Source: Moesziomyces globuligerus
Lineage: Eukaryota; Basidiomycota; Ustilaginomycetes; Ustilaginales; Ustilaginaceae
Assembly: GCA_030849465.1 (NCBI GenBank)
Contig: JARVLF010000009.1
Coordinates: 372,001 to 436,000, forward strand
Length of the DNA stretch: 64,000 nucleotides
Direction: 5' to 3'
Positions 19,535 through 29,979 of the stretch are shown one piece after another. Each line of letters opens with the position of its first letter. Position 1 is the stretch's first letter. The notes beneath the pieces were generated by a model that saw only the letters and a list, made by a program, of their open reading frames with translations, was not told where the DNA came from and searched no databases. The position numbers and the translations under genes are program-made.

Positions 19535-21226
19535 ATGACACGCCCCTACTCGTCTTCGTACGGCGGCGACGATCCGTACCGCTCTTCGGCCTCGTCGTCG
19601 CACCACACCTCGTCCCACGAGACGGGCGTCGATGTGGACACGGTCGACTACTGGGACCGCACTGGCGTACCTGCTCCGCATCGTCTGTCGACGGCGCACT
19701 CGGTCTCGCCCTACCCTACCTCGCCACACCTCGCTGCGACGCCGCTCTCGCCGCCGAGGCCGGGCAGCGTGGCGTACCTCGACGAGATGCAGGAGCTGCA
19801 CGCGGCGCCCTCGGGCTATCTGAGCCAGAGCCCCTTCCTCCCCACGCTGCCCTCGGCGCCCGAGTCGCTGGCGAGCGGTCACTACATGCCTTCGTTCGAG
19901 AGCCGCGACTCGCTCTACAAGGGAGCCAGCTTGGACGACGAGCACGAGAGCCTCTACAGCCGCCGCGACTCGGACGCCTGGGGCCTCTACGACGCGCAGC
20001 ACGAAGGCGCACGTACCTCGCTCGCACTTGCGCGCGATCGTTACATCACGCGAAGGCAGGCCGAGCTCGAGGCCACCCACGGCATCTACGACGTGACGCC
20101 ACCCAAGCCATCGCGCTTCTCGCTCCGCCAGAAAAAGTGGATGGTCGGCATCGGCTCGGTCACCATCGCCATCGTCTGCGCCATCGTCATCTTCTTCGCC
20201 ACGCGCCACAACACCAACGCCACCATCGTCGATCCTCCCTCGGCCTCCACCTCGAGTGCCAAGGGTGGCAAGCCCACCGCGGGCGCTGTAGCATCCGATC
20301 CGCACGATCCCAGCAAGTTCACCAAGGATCCTAGGTTGCATCGGTCGATGTACGGGTTGTGCTATACTCCGTTCAATGCTCAGTATCCGGGTTGTGGTGC
20401 GACGCAGTCCAACGTTACCGAGGATGTGCAGCTCATGTCGCAGCTCACCACGCGTCTGCGGCTGTACGGCGCCGACTGCGAGACGTCGCAGCTCGTGCTC
20501 GAGGCGATCAAACAGACCCGGGTCGAGATGCAGGTCTTCCTCGCCGTCTGGGTCGACGACAATGCCGTCACCCTTCAGCGTCAGATCGACGCGATCGTAG
20601 ATGCGCTCAAGAAGTACGGCTCGGACCACGTCGCCGGCGTGACGGTGGGCAACGAGTATTTGCTCAACGGCGGTTCGGTCACCACGCTCCTCTCGCACAT
20701 CCAGACGGTCAATACAACCGTCAACGCGCTCGGTCTGCCCAAGTACATCCCCATCGGAACCGCAGACGCAGGCTCGATGGTCACCCTCCAACTCGCGTCC
20801 GGCGCAGACTACGTCATGGCCAACGTCCATCCCTGGTTCGGCGGTCTTCCCGTCGATCAGGCCGCAGGATGGGTGTACGAATATACCAATACCAACGCCC
20901 CCTCGACTGCGCTCCTCGCTCCAAACAAACCCACCCTCTACGTCGCAGAGGCAGGCTGGCCTACGGGCGCCAACGAAACCCGCCTCGCCACCTACCAGGC
21001 TGCCACCGCCGGCCTCGGCCAACTCAACACCTTCCTCGAATCCTTTGTCTGCCAGAGCAACGCCAACGTCACCACCGCCAACCTCCAGCCGAGCTTCATC
21101 TTTGAAGCCTTTGACGAGCCCTGGAAGGACCCGCTCTACGGCGGCGTCGAGGCGCACTGGGGCCTCTTTGACGCCAACAAGAAGCTCAAGGACGGCATCA
21201 CCATCCCCGACTGCCCCTCGCCTTGA
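19535..21226 (+). CDS. GH17 beta-1,3-glucanase/glucanosyltransferase, type II membrane-anchored
   Basis: 563 aa from ATG at 19535. Cell-wall glucan hydrolase. Residues 1-200 are a Ser/Tyr/Pro-rich cytosolic tail ending in basic K-P-S-R-F-S-L-R-Q-K-K. A single hydrophobic span at about 203-223 follows, then a Ser/Lys linker and the GH17 domain (about 270-560). The catalytic acid/base is E374 in V-G-N-E-Y-L, and the nucleophile is E472 in V-A-E-A-G-W-P-T, both in the canonical GH17 contexts. H-P-W-F also matches. No N-terminal signal peptide is present, so the domain should face outside from a signal anchor, as in Aspergillus BtgC/Scw-type proteins. The 3' end is convergent with RRP6, with about 105 bp between stops. 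Confidence 0.92.
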   Translation: MTRPYSSSYGGDDPYRSSASSSHHTSSHETGVDVDTVDYWDRTGVPAPHRLSTAHSVSPYPTSPHLAATPLSPPRPGSVAYLDEMQELHAAPSGYLSQSPFLPTLPSAPESLASGHYMPSFESRDSLYKGASLDDEHESLYSRRDSDAWGLYDAQHEGARTSLALARDRYITRRQAELEATHGIYDVTPPKPSRFSLRQKKWMVGIGSVTIAIVCAIVIFFATRHNTNATIVDPPSASTSSAKGGKPTAGAVASDPHDPSKFTKDPRLHRSMYGLCYTPFNAQYPGCGATQSNVTEDVQLMSQLTTRLRLYGADCETSQLVLEAIKQTRVEMQVFLAVWVDDNAVTLQRQIDAIVDALKKYGSDHVAGVTVGNEYLLNGGSVTTLLSHIQTVNTTVNALGLPKYIPIGTADAGSMVTLQLASGADYVMANVHPWFGGLPVDQAAGWVYEYTNTNAPSTALLAPNKPTLYVAEAGWPTGANETRLATYQAATAGLGQLNTFLESFVCQSNANVTTANLQPSFIFEAFDEPWKDPLYGGVEAHWGLFDANKKLKDGITIPDCPSP

Positions 21227-21331
21227 CATCTTGCTTTCCCTTAGTCTCCACTCTCTCACTTTGTACTTCTACCTCGCTACGAAACTTCTCAACGCGCTGA
21301 CGAAAAATCATAGTATTGGCTCCCGGTGGTT

Positions 21332-24259
21332 CTACATGGTGTTGCGGGCGTCGATATTGCGTCGAGCGCGGTCGCGCGGCTGGCGGAAGATGGATGGGTC
21401 CGCGTCCTTGTCCTTGGACTTTTGCTTCTTGCCCTCCTTCCTGGCGCCAGCCTCGGCACGTGCAGGCTTGGGCTTGGACTCGACGGGCGATTCGAACGCA
21501 TTGGGTGCTGTGGCGAAATCGAACTCGCCCTCGAACTTGGTCTTGCGCTTCTTGGGCGGCGTCTCGTCTGGCGTCGTCTCGCCTGCAGCTTGCGCCTTGC
21601 GCTTCTTGAGCTCCTTGCGCTGCCTCTTGCTCAACGCCTCGCCCGCCTCGGCCGTCTCGCTCGGCGCCGGCTTGCTCTTGGCCTTGCCCTTGCTCTTGCC
21701 CTTGCTCCCAGCGGCCGACACGACAATGTAGTCGTCCTTTTCCGACTCGCTCTCCACGCCGTCGTCGTCCGCAGTCGCCTCGGTAGGAGCAATGACGCTA
21801 GCGGCACTCGGCTCCAGGCTCGTAGCGGGGGCCAAAGGGGCAGCAGGGATGGCATCAAAGTCGGCCAGGGGCGAGGGTACCGGGCTGAGGAGGCTGCCGA
21901 CTTGGCCGACGAATTCGGCCTTGATGGCGTCGACGTGCTGAGCGGTATCCGCGCGCGTGTACTCGGCGTGCGCACCAAAGAGCTTGGAGCTGGGGGCGCT
22001 GAGCTGCGACCCAGCGGCGGCAGCGGGGTTGGATCGCCCAAACAGGTTCGACGCCAGCGAGCGCACCGTGCCTCGGACCGTCTTGCGTGCCGGCGCGGCC
22101 TCGGCCCAGACGTCGGCGTTGAGCCGCGAATCGCTGCGAGCCGCATCGCTCATGGCCGAGATGGCTGGCCGCGCCACCGCCTTGTCCGCAGCTGGCGGTC
22201 GCGCGACCGTCTCGCCGAGGTCCATGTCCGCCTCCTCGTCTGCTGCGAGCGAATCCTCGAGCTTCTTGCGCCTCTGCTCGCTCGCCTTGTCCTGGTCCTT
22301 CTGCCACGCCTCTACCTCGGTCTCGATCAGCTGCGCGATCTCCTTGACGCGCTTCTTGAGCTGGGCGGCATTGGGCGGGATGCAGGCGAGCACGCCTTCG
22401 GGCTTGGTGGGCGCCCTCGCGGCGAGCATCATGAGGTTGTTGGCGCCGAGCACGTAGCGCGGCGACTCGTCCTCGTCCCTCGCGACGCCGTCTCGCCATC
22501 GATGCAGCGCGCGCACCAGCCGCTCTTCGCGCTTCATCTCGCTGAGCTGCGTGCGCTCTTCGGTGCCGAGCGCCGCTTCGCCGCCCCACTTGCGCCAGAG
22601 GCTGCGCCAGCCCTCGCGCGTCTCGCCCTCGGCATCCCACTCCTCTTTGGCATAGGTGGCCATGGCGACCTCCTTGCTGCGCGTGAAGACATCCTGGATG
22701 GCCGCAACGCCGCCGGCCTCCATGAGCTCGTGGCGAAGATTGTCGTAGATGTAGAGGAGCGTGTGCGTGTCGCTGCGGGCGTAGTAGAGCATCTCCTTGG
22801 GCAGCGGGCGGATGCGCCAGTCGGCCAACTGGTAGCGCTTGTCGGCATCAAAGTTGCAGTAGCGTGCCATGAGGTAGTTGAGGCCGTGGCTGGGAAAGAG
22901 GAGGACGTTGGTGGCGTGGTAGGTGTCGAAGAGGTTGACCAGGTAGAGGCCGAGGTCGCGCTGGAGCCAGAGCACGTCGTGGTTGGCGCCGTGGAGCACC
23001 TTGACCTTGTCTGGGTGGGTGAAGGACGAATTGAGCAGCTCTGCGTGCTGGCGGACGTCGACGGAGAGCGTGTCGATGATCCAGTCACCCCAGCGGGTGC
23101 TGAGCTGCATGAGACAGACGACGCCCTGGTAGGTGCGGTACGAGTGATGCTCGAGGTCGATGGCGATCTCTTGGACGCGTGGCTCGTCGAGGTGGTCGCG
23201 GAGCTGTTCGATCTGGAGCTTGGTCGAGACCCACTGGAAGGGCGAGGCGTCGGTGGAGAGCGCCGGGTCCTTTTCGTTGAGCGGCGGTGGCGGCGTGTCC
23301 TTGGCACGAGGGTCGGGCTTGGAGAGCGCGTGGGTGGGCGGGTCGGAGTGGAGGATCTCGTGATAGTAGGGATTGTCGAGCGGATCGCCTTCGGCGCAGT
23401 ACATGCCGCGCCTGGGCCCGCGGGGCAGAGGCTGACCGTCGGCGCCGAGACGAGGCGGATTGAGGTGGCCGAGGGCGACCTGGGCGTTGGGCTTGCCGTA
23501 CTTGAGATGTGGCTGCCAGAGGGTGTTGGGCGAGTTGTCTGGCTTGGTGGTGAAGTTGCGCTGGGGCGGTGGGATGGGCGCGTTGAGCACCCAGGCAGGG
23601 AGGTTGCCGGTCTTGGGCAGCGGCTTTCCGTTCTGCACGGCCGACATGGCCTGCTGGCGTGCGTTGGCCGAGGTGGCGTCGGCGGTGCTGGCGTCGGGCG
23701 CAGCGGGGTTGGCCAAGTTGCGCGGGGCGAGTCTGCCCGTGTACTCGTCGAGGCAGGTGTCTGCGCTCTCGAGCAGGTGGTCGACGAGCTCGCCGAGGTT
23801 GGAGGCGAACGACTCGGTGGTGGTGATATCGGCGAGGTCGAGGTCGAGCTCGGATTTGGACTTGGATGAAGCGGTTTTGCTGGCCAGCAACGGGATCTTG
23901 GGAGCGCGCGAGTCGGCAGCGATCCAGCTGGCGAGGTGAGATATGGACTCGAGGAGCCTGTTGGACTCTGCGTCGAGCTTCTTGGCGAGCTTGCGGTCCA
24001 TGCTGCGGTGGAAGGCGAGGTCGCCGTGGGTGGGGATGGCAGCGGCATTGCGGGTGAGCGGCTGGAGGGCCGACTGAAGACGCAGCAGATACGCAGGCAG
24101 GTCCGTCTTTGGGTCGGGCATGGTGGAAGCGGAAGTGGAAGCGGAAGAAGAAGCGGAAGCGGACGCAGCGGCGGCGGCGGCGGCAGGCTCGGGGATGGAA
24201 GCGGCCGACCGCGAGCCGGATGGCCTGGATGCGCCGGCGCTCTTGGTGGATGCTGGCAT
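21332..24259 (-). CDS. RRP6: Nuclear exosome 3'-5' exoribonuclease RRP6 (EXOSC10)
   Basis: 975 aa from ATG at 24259. The upstream in-frame Leu-run overlaps the neighbouring RNase H2 coding start and is rejected. Domain order: an Ala/Ser-rich tip, a PMC2NT-like helical domain (about 50-170) that binds Rrp47, the DEDD-y nuclease (about 340-510), an HRDC domain (about 555-640) and a Lys/Ser/Ala-rich tail with nuclear localisation patches. The catalytic set is visible as D368 and E370 in A-I-D-L-E-H-H, D428 in H-G-A-N-H-D, and Y493/D497 in Y-Y-A-R-S-D-T-H. It trims and degrades nuclear RNA as part of the exosome. It shares a 344-bp divergent promoter region with the RNase H2 gene. Confidence 0.93.
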   Translation of the reverse strand: MPASTKSAGASRPSGSRSAASIPEPAAAAAAASASASSSASTSASTMPDPKTDLPAYLLRLQSALQPLTRNAAAIPTHGDLAFHRSMDRKLAKKLDAESNRLLESISHLASWIAADSRAPKIPLLASKTASSKSKSELDLDLADITTTESFASNLGELVDHLLESADTCLDEYTGRLAPRNLANPAAPDASTADATSANARQQAMSAVQNGKPLPKTGNLPAWVLNAPIPPPQRNFTTKPDNSPNTLWQPHLKYGKPNAQVALGHLNPPRLGADGQPLPRGPRRGMYCAEGDPLDNPYYHEILHSDPPTHALSKPDPRAKDTPPPPLNEKDPALSTDASPFQWVSTKLQIEQLRDHLDEPRVQEIAIDLEHHSYRTYQGVVCLMQLSTRWGDWIIDTLSVDVRQHAELLNSSFTHPDKVKVLHGANHDVLWLQRDLGLYLVNLFDTYHATNVLLFPSHGLNYLMARYCNFDADKRYQLADWRIRPLPKEMLYYARSDTHTLLYIYDNLRHELMEAGGVAAIQDVFTRSKEVAMATYAKEEWDAEGETREGWRSLWRKWGGEAALGTEERTQLSEMKREERLVRALHRWRDGVARDEDESPRYVLGANNLMMLAARAPTKPEGVLACIPPNAAQLKKRVKEIAQLIETEVEAWQKDQDKASEQRRKKLEDSLAADEEADMDLGETVARPPAADKAVARPAISAMSDAARSDSRLNADVWAEAAPARKTVRGTVRSLASNLFGRSNPAAAAGSQLSAPSSKLFGAHAEYTRADTAQHVDAIKAEFVGQVGSLLSPVPSPLADFDAIPAAPLAPATSLEPSAASVIAPTEATADDDGVESESEKDDYIVVSAAGSKGKSKGKAKSKPAPSETAEAGEALSKRQRKELKKRKAQAAGETTPDETPPKKRKTKFEGEFDFATAPNAFESPVESKPKPARAEAGARKEGKKQKSKDKDADPSIFRQPRDRARRNIDARNTM

Positions 24260-24603
24260 GGTTGCGACGGCGCTGTGGTTGGCCGTTGTGCTGCTGCGTG
24301 TAGATGTACAGCAGCGTAGCACGATGGTGGTGGCAGAGGGAGGACGAGCACGAGCTGTCAAAGCAAGCTTTGGCCAAATTCGACTGGCCAAAGCCAAAAA
24401 ATTCTCACAGCACTTGGCCAGCTCTGCTCTTCTTGCCGCCGCTGGCTGTGGAGGGTCCAACTCGGAATTGGAATTGGAGCTGAGTTTGTTATGCTCTTCG
24501 GCCTCACAATTACCTAACGCGACTCGCCGCGTCGAAACCAACACCAACGCGCCTCGACGTCCTCCCTCCTTCCCTCCTTCATCCTCACCGCACCGAATCA
24601 AAG
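24260..24603. promoter_or_regulatory. Divergent promoter region shared by RRP6 and RNase H2A genes
   Basis: 344 bp between the two start codons, so both core promoters must lie here. The middle (24420-24500) is AT-richer than the flanks. No TATA box in a convincing position. Confidence 0.6.
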
Positions 24604-24621
24604 ATGCCGCCAAAGAAGAAA

Positions 24622-24654
<33 letters not shown>

Positions 24655-26142
24655 CAGCCACCGGTGAAGCGTCGAAGAAAGGACGTGTTCGAGGACGATT
24701 CGCCGCAAGACTCGCAGGGCGACGATGCTGGCTCGGCCGCGCCGCCTCCCCCCATCCCCTCGGAACCCTCGGCGCCGATCCAGCACTCGTACACGTGGGC
24801 CTCGAGCGTTGCTAGCGAGTGCAGCAAGCTTGACCCTTGCAATCCGAGCGTCAAGGTACCGTGCGCGCTGGGTGTCGACGAAGCCGGGCGAGGACCGGTG
24901 CTCGGCCCGCTCGTCTACGGTGTCGCCTACTGCCCCGTCGCCTACCAGGACTCGCTCCGGGCGATTGGGTTTGCCGACTCCAAGGCGCTGACGGCCGAGC
25001 GGCGCGATCAGCTGCTGACGGCGCTCGTCGAGCACGGCGACCACCTCGGCTGGGCGGTGCGCGTCATGTCGCCGCAGGACATCTCGGCGGGCATGCTGCG
25101 GCGGCGGCCGACCAACCTCAACGCGCAGTCGAGCCAGGCGACGGTCGGGCTCATCGCCGGCGTGCTCGCGGCGGGCGTCGACCTGACCGAGATCTACGTC
25201 GACACTGTCGGCGATCCCAAGAGCTATGCGCGGCTGCTCAGCTCCCACTTTCCCCGCCATCCGCACATCAAGTGGACCGTCACCAGCAAGGCCGATGCCA
25301 TCTACCCCATCGTCGGCGCCGCCAGTATCGCCGCAAAGGTCACCCGCGACAGATGCATCGACAACTGGAAGTACGCCGAGCAACCCCAGCTGCACGTCGC
25401 GCAGCAGCACGCGTCGGTTCTGTCCGACACCACCAACCATCCCACCTCGGTCACTTCCGGCGAGGAGAAGGAGGAGGATAAGCAAGCGGTCGACGGTGGC
25501 GGCGACGATGTGTGGGAGAGGATGGGTGCGCTGGGTAGTGGCTATCCTGGCGATCCGAACACCGTCGCTTTTCTCAAGCGTACGCTCGATCCCGTCTTTG
25601 GCTGGCCAGGCATCGTGCGCTTCAGCTGGGCCACGGCCAAGACGATGCTGGAAGAAAAAGTCAAGCCCACCACGCGCGCTGTCAAGTCGACCCCACCATC
25701 CGAACCGACGTTGGGCGGTAAGCGTCTCACGCGCTCGATCTCGCGCACCTCGTCGCTCGCCGACGCCGCTCCCGCACTCGACGACGACAGCCAGGCGGTG
25801 GCTGAGCCTCGCCCGGTGAGTCTGTACGGAACGCCGCTTCCGCAACCGTCCATCCCGGGTGGCTCGGCGCCTCGCGCCTACACGGTCAGATGGATCGACG
25901 AACCCGTAGCCATCTCCAAGTTCTTTGGCTCCGCACCTGCCAAGTCCAAATCCTCGTCCCACACTGCTGTGGCGCAAAGCATGAGCTTGCAGGCCCAAGT
26001 CGACGACTGGCTCAAGCGCGAACCCCAGTGGCGCTCCAAACGCCAACCCCCCGCCACCACCCCACCCCTCCAACTCAACGCCTCCAAGCTCATCAAGGAC
26101 CTCGGTCTCGCCTCGGCCGACGCTACATTCAGCCTCTTCTAG
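24604..26142 (+). CDS. RNH201: Ribonuclease H2 catalytic subunit A
   Basis: 512 aa; human RNASEH2A has 299. It removes ribonucleotides and RNA-DNA hybrids from nuclear DNA. Residues 1-85 are a Lys/Ala/Ser-rich tail with K-R-R-R-K. The RNase HII core starts at G-V-D-E-A-G-R-G-P-V-L-G-P (catalytic D92 and E93) and continues with Y-V-D-T-V-G-D-P and A-A-S-I-A-A-K-V-T-R-D-R. An acidic insert of about 35 residues (around 280-305) precedes G-S-G-Y-P-G-D-P-N-T and R-F-S-W-A-T-A. After about residue 350 a Ser/Pro-rich extension is followed by V-A-I-S-K-F-F-G-S and a final T-F-S-L-F. The extension is unusual and its role is unknown. It is convergent with SF3A3, with 65 bp between stops. Confidence 0.93.
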
Positions 26143-26207
26143 CACCACGCATACACTCTCTCTCTTTTCTCGCGGTATCGAACTGTCATTGCAAGACCTC
26201 TTTGCGC

Positions 26208-27935
26208 TTAGATCAGACCCTGTCGTTTGAGCAGGTCGTACGTCTTTTTGGTGTACGTGTTGCCGTGTTCGTCCTCGACCTCCTGCGCATCCAGGCCCGC
26301 ATCCGACTGTTCCAGCTTGCCCTGCTTGCGCAGCTTGTCCGAGAGCGCGAGCGCATCGGCGATCGAGGTGACGTCGCGAAACTGCACCGTGTTGGGCAGG
26401 CCGAGCGCACGCATGCCAAACGCATGGCGCGACTCGGTGAAGTGCTTCTCAAAAGCCTTGCGGCCGTGGTAGACGTGGTCCGAGCAGATCTCGCACTTGA
26501 ACTCGTTGCGCAGCCCGTGCAGCTTGTACAGCCAGAACGGGATCGGCCGCCCATCCCACCCCAGCGGCAGCTTGAGCGGATTGTACACGCGCGCCGATCC
26601 ATCCTCGTCGTCCATGCCGTCGTCGCCCACCTCGTCCCCATCCAGCCCCGACGTCGGATTCAACGCCGACATGCGGTTGAGCTCCTCCTCGGCCGCCTCC
26701 GCTTCCGCCTGCCGCTCCCGGTCGGTCAGCGCCGCTTTGCGCTCCACGTTCGACTTGGTGTCCGCCCGGATCGTCGCGAGCTCGTGCGCTAGCGCCGCCA
26801 CCACTGCCTCCTCGCGCGCGAGCGCCTTGGCCCGCACGCGCATCTTGATCCTCTCCACCTCGCCACTCGCATTCCCTCCACTGCTGGCCGCACCTGGCGC
26901 CTCGTTTTCCGCCTGCGCCTGGCGCGCAGCCGCCTTGAGATGCTTCGGCGACTGCAGGTGCGCGTCGTAGACGGTCTGCTTGGCGTAGAAGCGCCGGCAG
27001 GCGGTACACCAGATGCCCTGTCCTGTCGCCTCGCCCTGCGCCAGCCCGGCGCCATCGGCCTGCGCCTTGGCCTTGGACGACGCGGCACCGCCAAACACCT
27101 CGGCGCCCTGCTCCTCCCAGCCGACCACCGTGCGAGCCTCCCACGCCTCGTCGAACGCTGCCACCGCCTGTGCCGCCACCTGGTCCACGTTGGCCAGAGG
27201 CTGCGTCTTGCGCAGGAATCCATCGAGATACCTGCGCAGCTCCACAAGGTAGGTGCGGTAGGCTTCCGTGCGCTTGGCACGCCGCGGGATGGGCGACGAG
27301 GGCCCAGCGAGCTTGTCGACGTCGTCGAGATAGGTGAGGTAGCTCAGGCGTTTGACACCGTCGAGGTTGAGGTAGGCCTCGTGGTGGAGGTACAGATCGA
27401 GGAAGCGGCCGGCCATCTCTTCGCCCGAGAACATGCGGTCGACCGAGTCGACTCGGACTGCCTCGGCCGCAGCCTGCGAGGAGCCTGCTTCTGCGTGCGA
27501 GGCGCCGTCAGCAAAGTCGCCGACGTCGATCGAAAAGGCATCCGGCAGCGCGCCCGGGTACTTTTCGTGGTACTCGCGGATGCGGTCGAGCCGTTGGTAG
27601 AACTCGCCAAACACGTCGTCGCCCGTCGCTGCAGCGCCTGCCACGGTGCTCGCCTCGCTGGTGGTGCGGGCGGTGACGGGCTGCGAGGAGGAGAGTGCAT
27701 CGAGCTCGCGTTGGCGATCACCGTGCTCATCGGCGTAGAAACGGTCGAGGTACTGGTAGCGCGAGGCGACGCGGTCGAGGAGGTCCGAGGCCTTGTGTGC
27801 GCGCTTGAGCTTGTCCTTGTGAGTGAGCGAGGATGTGGAAGCCGACGAGAGCAGGAGGTCGACAAGCGCCTGCTGATAGCGCTCCGCCTCCTCGTGGGTC
27901 TGTCGCGCCACCTCGATGAGCGATGTGTCTGCCAT
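26208..27935 (-). CDS. SF3A3: Splicing factor 3A subunit 3 (SF3a60 / Prp9)
   Basis: 575 aa from ATG at 27935; the frame extends 11 codons to 27968, but the family start (charged helix, here [10 protein letters not shown]) fits the downstream Met. It is a component of the U2 snRNP that binds the branch-site region in prespliceosome assembly. Visible order: the N-terminal helical region, the SF3a60-binding segment, then a U1-like C2H2 finger W-C-T-A-C-R-R-F-Y...H-L-Q-S-P-K-H near the middle. A long charged helix follows, and the C-terminal matrin-type finger C-E-I-C...H-F-T-E-S-R-H with G-L-P-N-T-V-Q-F closes the protein. Length matches the human protein (501 aa) plus linkers. Confidence 0.93.
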   Translation of the reverse strand: MADTSLIEVARQTHEEAERYQQALVDLLLSSASTSSLTHKDKLKRAHKASDLLDRVASRYQYLDRFYADEHGDRQRELDALSSSQPVTARTTSEASTVAGAAATGDDVFGEFYQRLDRIREYHEKYPGALPDAFSIDVGDFADGASHAEAGSSQAAAEAVRVDSVDRMFSGEEMAGRFLDLYLHHEAYLNLDGVKRLSYLTYLDDVDKLAGPSSPIPRRAKRTEAYRTYLVELRRYLDGFLRKTQPLANVDQVAAQAVAAFDEAWEARTVVGWEEQGAEVFGGAASSKAKAQADGAGLAQGEATGQGIWCTACRRFYAKQTVYDAHLQSPKHLKAAARQAQAENEAPGAASSGGNASGEVERIKMRVRAKALAREEAVVAALAHELATIRADTKSNVERKAALTDRERQAEAEAAEEELNRMSALNPTSGLDGDEVGDDGMDDEDGSARVYNPLKLPLGWDGRPIPFWLYKLHGLRNEFKCEICSDHVYHGRKAFEKHFTESRHAFGMRALGLPNTVQFRDVTSIADALALSDKLRKQGKLEQSDAGLDAQEVEDEHGNTYTKKTYDLLKRQGLI

Positions 27936-28214
27936 GTCTCGAGTGGGGGTTGTGGTTGGTGGGAGCAAGAAGAGGAGGAGGAGGAGGACGAAAGGTGTCG
28001 TTTGGCTGCCAAAACGTCGACTTCCGCAATCCGAAGTTGCGAAGCTCAGTTAGCCGGAATTCCGGGTCACGTGCACTTGGTTTTTGGCATTGCACTCGAC
28101 TTTGCTCCACCTCTCCTCCTCTCCTCCTCTCCTCCTCTACTTCCTTCCTTGCCCTCACATCCTCGATCTCCCACCCCTCTCTTCGGCCTCTCTTCGGCCT
28201 CTATTCAGCCCATC
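27936..28214. promoter_or_regulatory. Divergent promoter region shared by SF3A3 and FAL1, with CACGTG and a 12-bp palindrome
   Basis: 279 bp between the two ATGs. It holds the perfect palindrome CCGGAATTCCGG (28054-28065) directly followed by GTCACGTG (28066-28073), a Cbf1/bHLH-type E-box. A pyrimidine-rich CTCCT stretch precedes the FAL1 start. No TATA box. Confidence 0.55.
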
Positions 28215-29411
28215 ATGTCCGGCGGCGGCGTCAACGCGGGCGACAGCAAGCTCGTCTTCGAGAGCTCCGAGCAGGTCAAGGTGGCCACCACCTTCGATGC
28301 CATGGGCCTCAAGGAGGACCTCCTCCGCGGCATCTACGCGTACAACTTTGAGAAGCCCTCGGCGATCCAGCAGCGCGCCATCCTGCCCATCATTCGCGGC
28401 CGCGACGTCATCGCACAGGCGCAGTCCGGCACGGGCAAGACCGCCACCTTCAGCATCTCGATGCTCCAGTCCATCGACACGACGCTGCGCGAGACGCAGG
28501 CGCTGGTGCTCAGCCCCACGCGCGAACTCGCCATCCAGATCCAAAGCGTCGTCCTCGCGCTCGGCGACTACCTCAACGTCCAGTGCCACGCGTGCATCGG
28601 CGGCACCAGCGTCGGAGAGGACATCCGCAAGCTCGACTACGGCCAGCACATCGTCTCGGGCACGCCCGGCCGCGTCTACGACATGATCCGCCGTCGCCAC
28701 CTGCGCACGAAGAACATCAAGATGCTCATCCTCGACGAGAGCGACGAGCTGCTCAACATGGGCTTCAAGGATCAGATCTACGACGTGTATCGCTACCTGC
28801 CACCGGCGACCCAGGTGGTGCTCCTCTCGGCGACGCTGCCGCAGGACGTGCTCGAGATGACGAGCAAGTTCATGACCGACCCCGTGCGCATCCTCGTCAA
28901 GCGCGACGAACTCACGCTCGACGGCATCAAGCAGTTCTTTGTCGCCGTCGAGAAGGAGGAGTGGAAGTTCGACACGCTCTGCGACCTCTACGACACGCTC
29001 ACCATCACCCAGGCGGTCATCTTTTGCAACACGCGCAGAAAGGTCGACTGGCTCGCGGCAAAGATGAAGGAGAACAACTTCCAGATCAGCGCCATGCACG
29101 GAGAGATGCAGCAGAAGGAGCGCGACGCCATCATGGCCGAGTTCAGGCAGGGCTCGTCGCGCGTCTTGATCACCACCGACGTCTGGGCGCGCGGCATCGA
29201 CATTGCCAACATCTCGTTGGTCATCAATTACGACCTCCCCACCAACCGCGAGAACTACATCCACCGCATCGGCAGGTCCGGAAGGTTCGGCAGGAAGGGC
29301 GTCGCCATCAACTTTGTCACCACCGATGACGTCAGGACCTTGCGCGACATCGAACAGTTCTACTCGACCCAGATCGACGAAATGCCCGTCAAACTCGACG
29401 ACATGCTCTAG
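28215..29411 (+). CDS. FAL1: DEAD-box RNA helicase eIF4A-III / FAL1 (exon-junction complex type)
   Basis: 398 aa from ATG at 28215, the usual eIF4A length; the upstream open frame is antisense to SF3A3. Helicase motifs in order: Q-motif [32 protein letters not shown] (DESD in place of DEAD, a known variant in eIF4A-III), S-A-T, and [10 protein letters not shown]. The segments [17 protein letters not shown] and [10 protein letters not shown], and the C-terminal Y-S-T-Q-I-D-E-M-P, mark the eIF4A-III/FAL1 branch rather than the translation factor eIF4A1. It acts in the nucleus in the exon-junction complex and/or in 18S rRNA maturation. Confidence 0.93.
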   Translation: MSGGGVNAGDSKLVFESSEQVKVATTFDAMGLKEDLLRGIYAYNFEKPSAIQQRAILPIIRGRDVIAQAQSGTGKTATFSISMLQSIDTTLRETQALVLSPTRELAIQIQSVVLALGDYLNVQCHACIGGTSVGEDIRKLDYGQHIVSGTPGRVYDMIRRRHLRTKNIKMLILDESDELLNMGFKDQIYDVYRYLPPATQVVLLSATLPQDVLEMTSKFMTDPVRILVKRDELTLDGIKQFFVAVEKEEWKFDTLCDLYDTLTITQAVIFCNTRRKVDWLAAKMKENNFQISAMHGEMQQKERDAIMAEFRQGSSRVLITTDVWARGIDIANISLVINYDLPTNRENYIHRIGRSGRFGRKGVAINFVTTDDVRTLRDIEQFYSTQIDEMPVKLDDML

Positions 29412-29979
29412 CTTTTTTCTCCTTTCTTCTCCCGTCTTGCCCCTCTTCATCTCTCTCTCTCTGTGTACTTGTAGCGCTCCTTCGCATATGGTTCTGTTTG
29501 CATCTCATCTCATCGCAGCGTTCGTCTGCTTCACGTGTGGCGCAGCGCCGAGTGGCACGCCGCTGTCGTCATGTCGACGTCGTCTCGGCAGTAGGTGGAC
29601 TTCATCCCAATTCGGTGGCATCGGAGGCGTGCTGATTCAGCCGAGCCAAGAGACGCCGGCTCAGCTTGCGTCCGTCGGCGAGCAAACATATGCGCCATGC
29701 CCCACGCCTAGGACGAGGGCGCGGGAAGCGGTGTTGCCATCGGCTGTGCGGATCGTCTCCACGCTCCCACACTCTCATCTTTTTTTCCGACGGATCCCAC
29801 CGGCCCATGCCCAATAAGCGCGGGTTGCATCGTCCACAGTTCATCGCCGCACTTGACCATGTCAATTATGCGTGCGTTCCGAGCGGCGACGCAGCGCAGA
29901 GCGTCCAGATGATCGTCTCGGAGAGAGATCGCATGGGTATAAATACGGCACCCCTGAGATCGAGGTTAGGGTGGTAGAC
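29412..29979. other. Intergenic region, 568 bp, ending in a TATA promoter
   Basis: 3' flank of FAL1 (CT-rich for the first 80 bp), then a region without coding signs. It ends in the TATA promoter of the next gene. Confidence 0.5.
29938..29945 (+). promoter_or_regulatory. TATA box of the secreted-protein gene at 30015
   Basis: Perfect TATAAATA, 77 bp upstream of the main ATG and 35-42 bp upstream of the upstream ATG at 29980. Transcription starting 25-35 bp downstream would leave a very short leader before the uORF. Confidence 0.7.

Noticed and set aside
19481..21259. 592-codon minus-strand open frame
   Set aside because: Antisense to the GH17 gene, which has its catalytic residues in place.
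21326..23869. 847-codon plus-strand open frame
   Set aside because: Exactly antisense to RRP6; the composition (Leu/Gly/Arg/Val) is what codon bias at GC-rich third positions produces on the opposite strand.
24260..24661. 134-residue N-terminal extension of RRP6 starting with a run of Leu that resembles a signal peptide
   Set aside because: The Leu run is the reverse of GCA repeats in the RNase H2A coding start, and the extension would overlap that gene and its promoter. A nuclear enzyme needs no signal peptide.
26940..28214. N-terminal extension of the eIF4A-III frame by 425 codons
   Set aside because: It is antisense to SF3A3; the family starts at the Met at 28215 and has the normal length.
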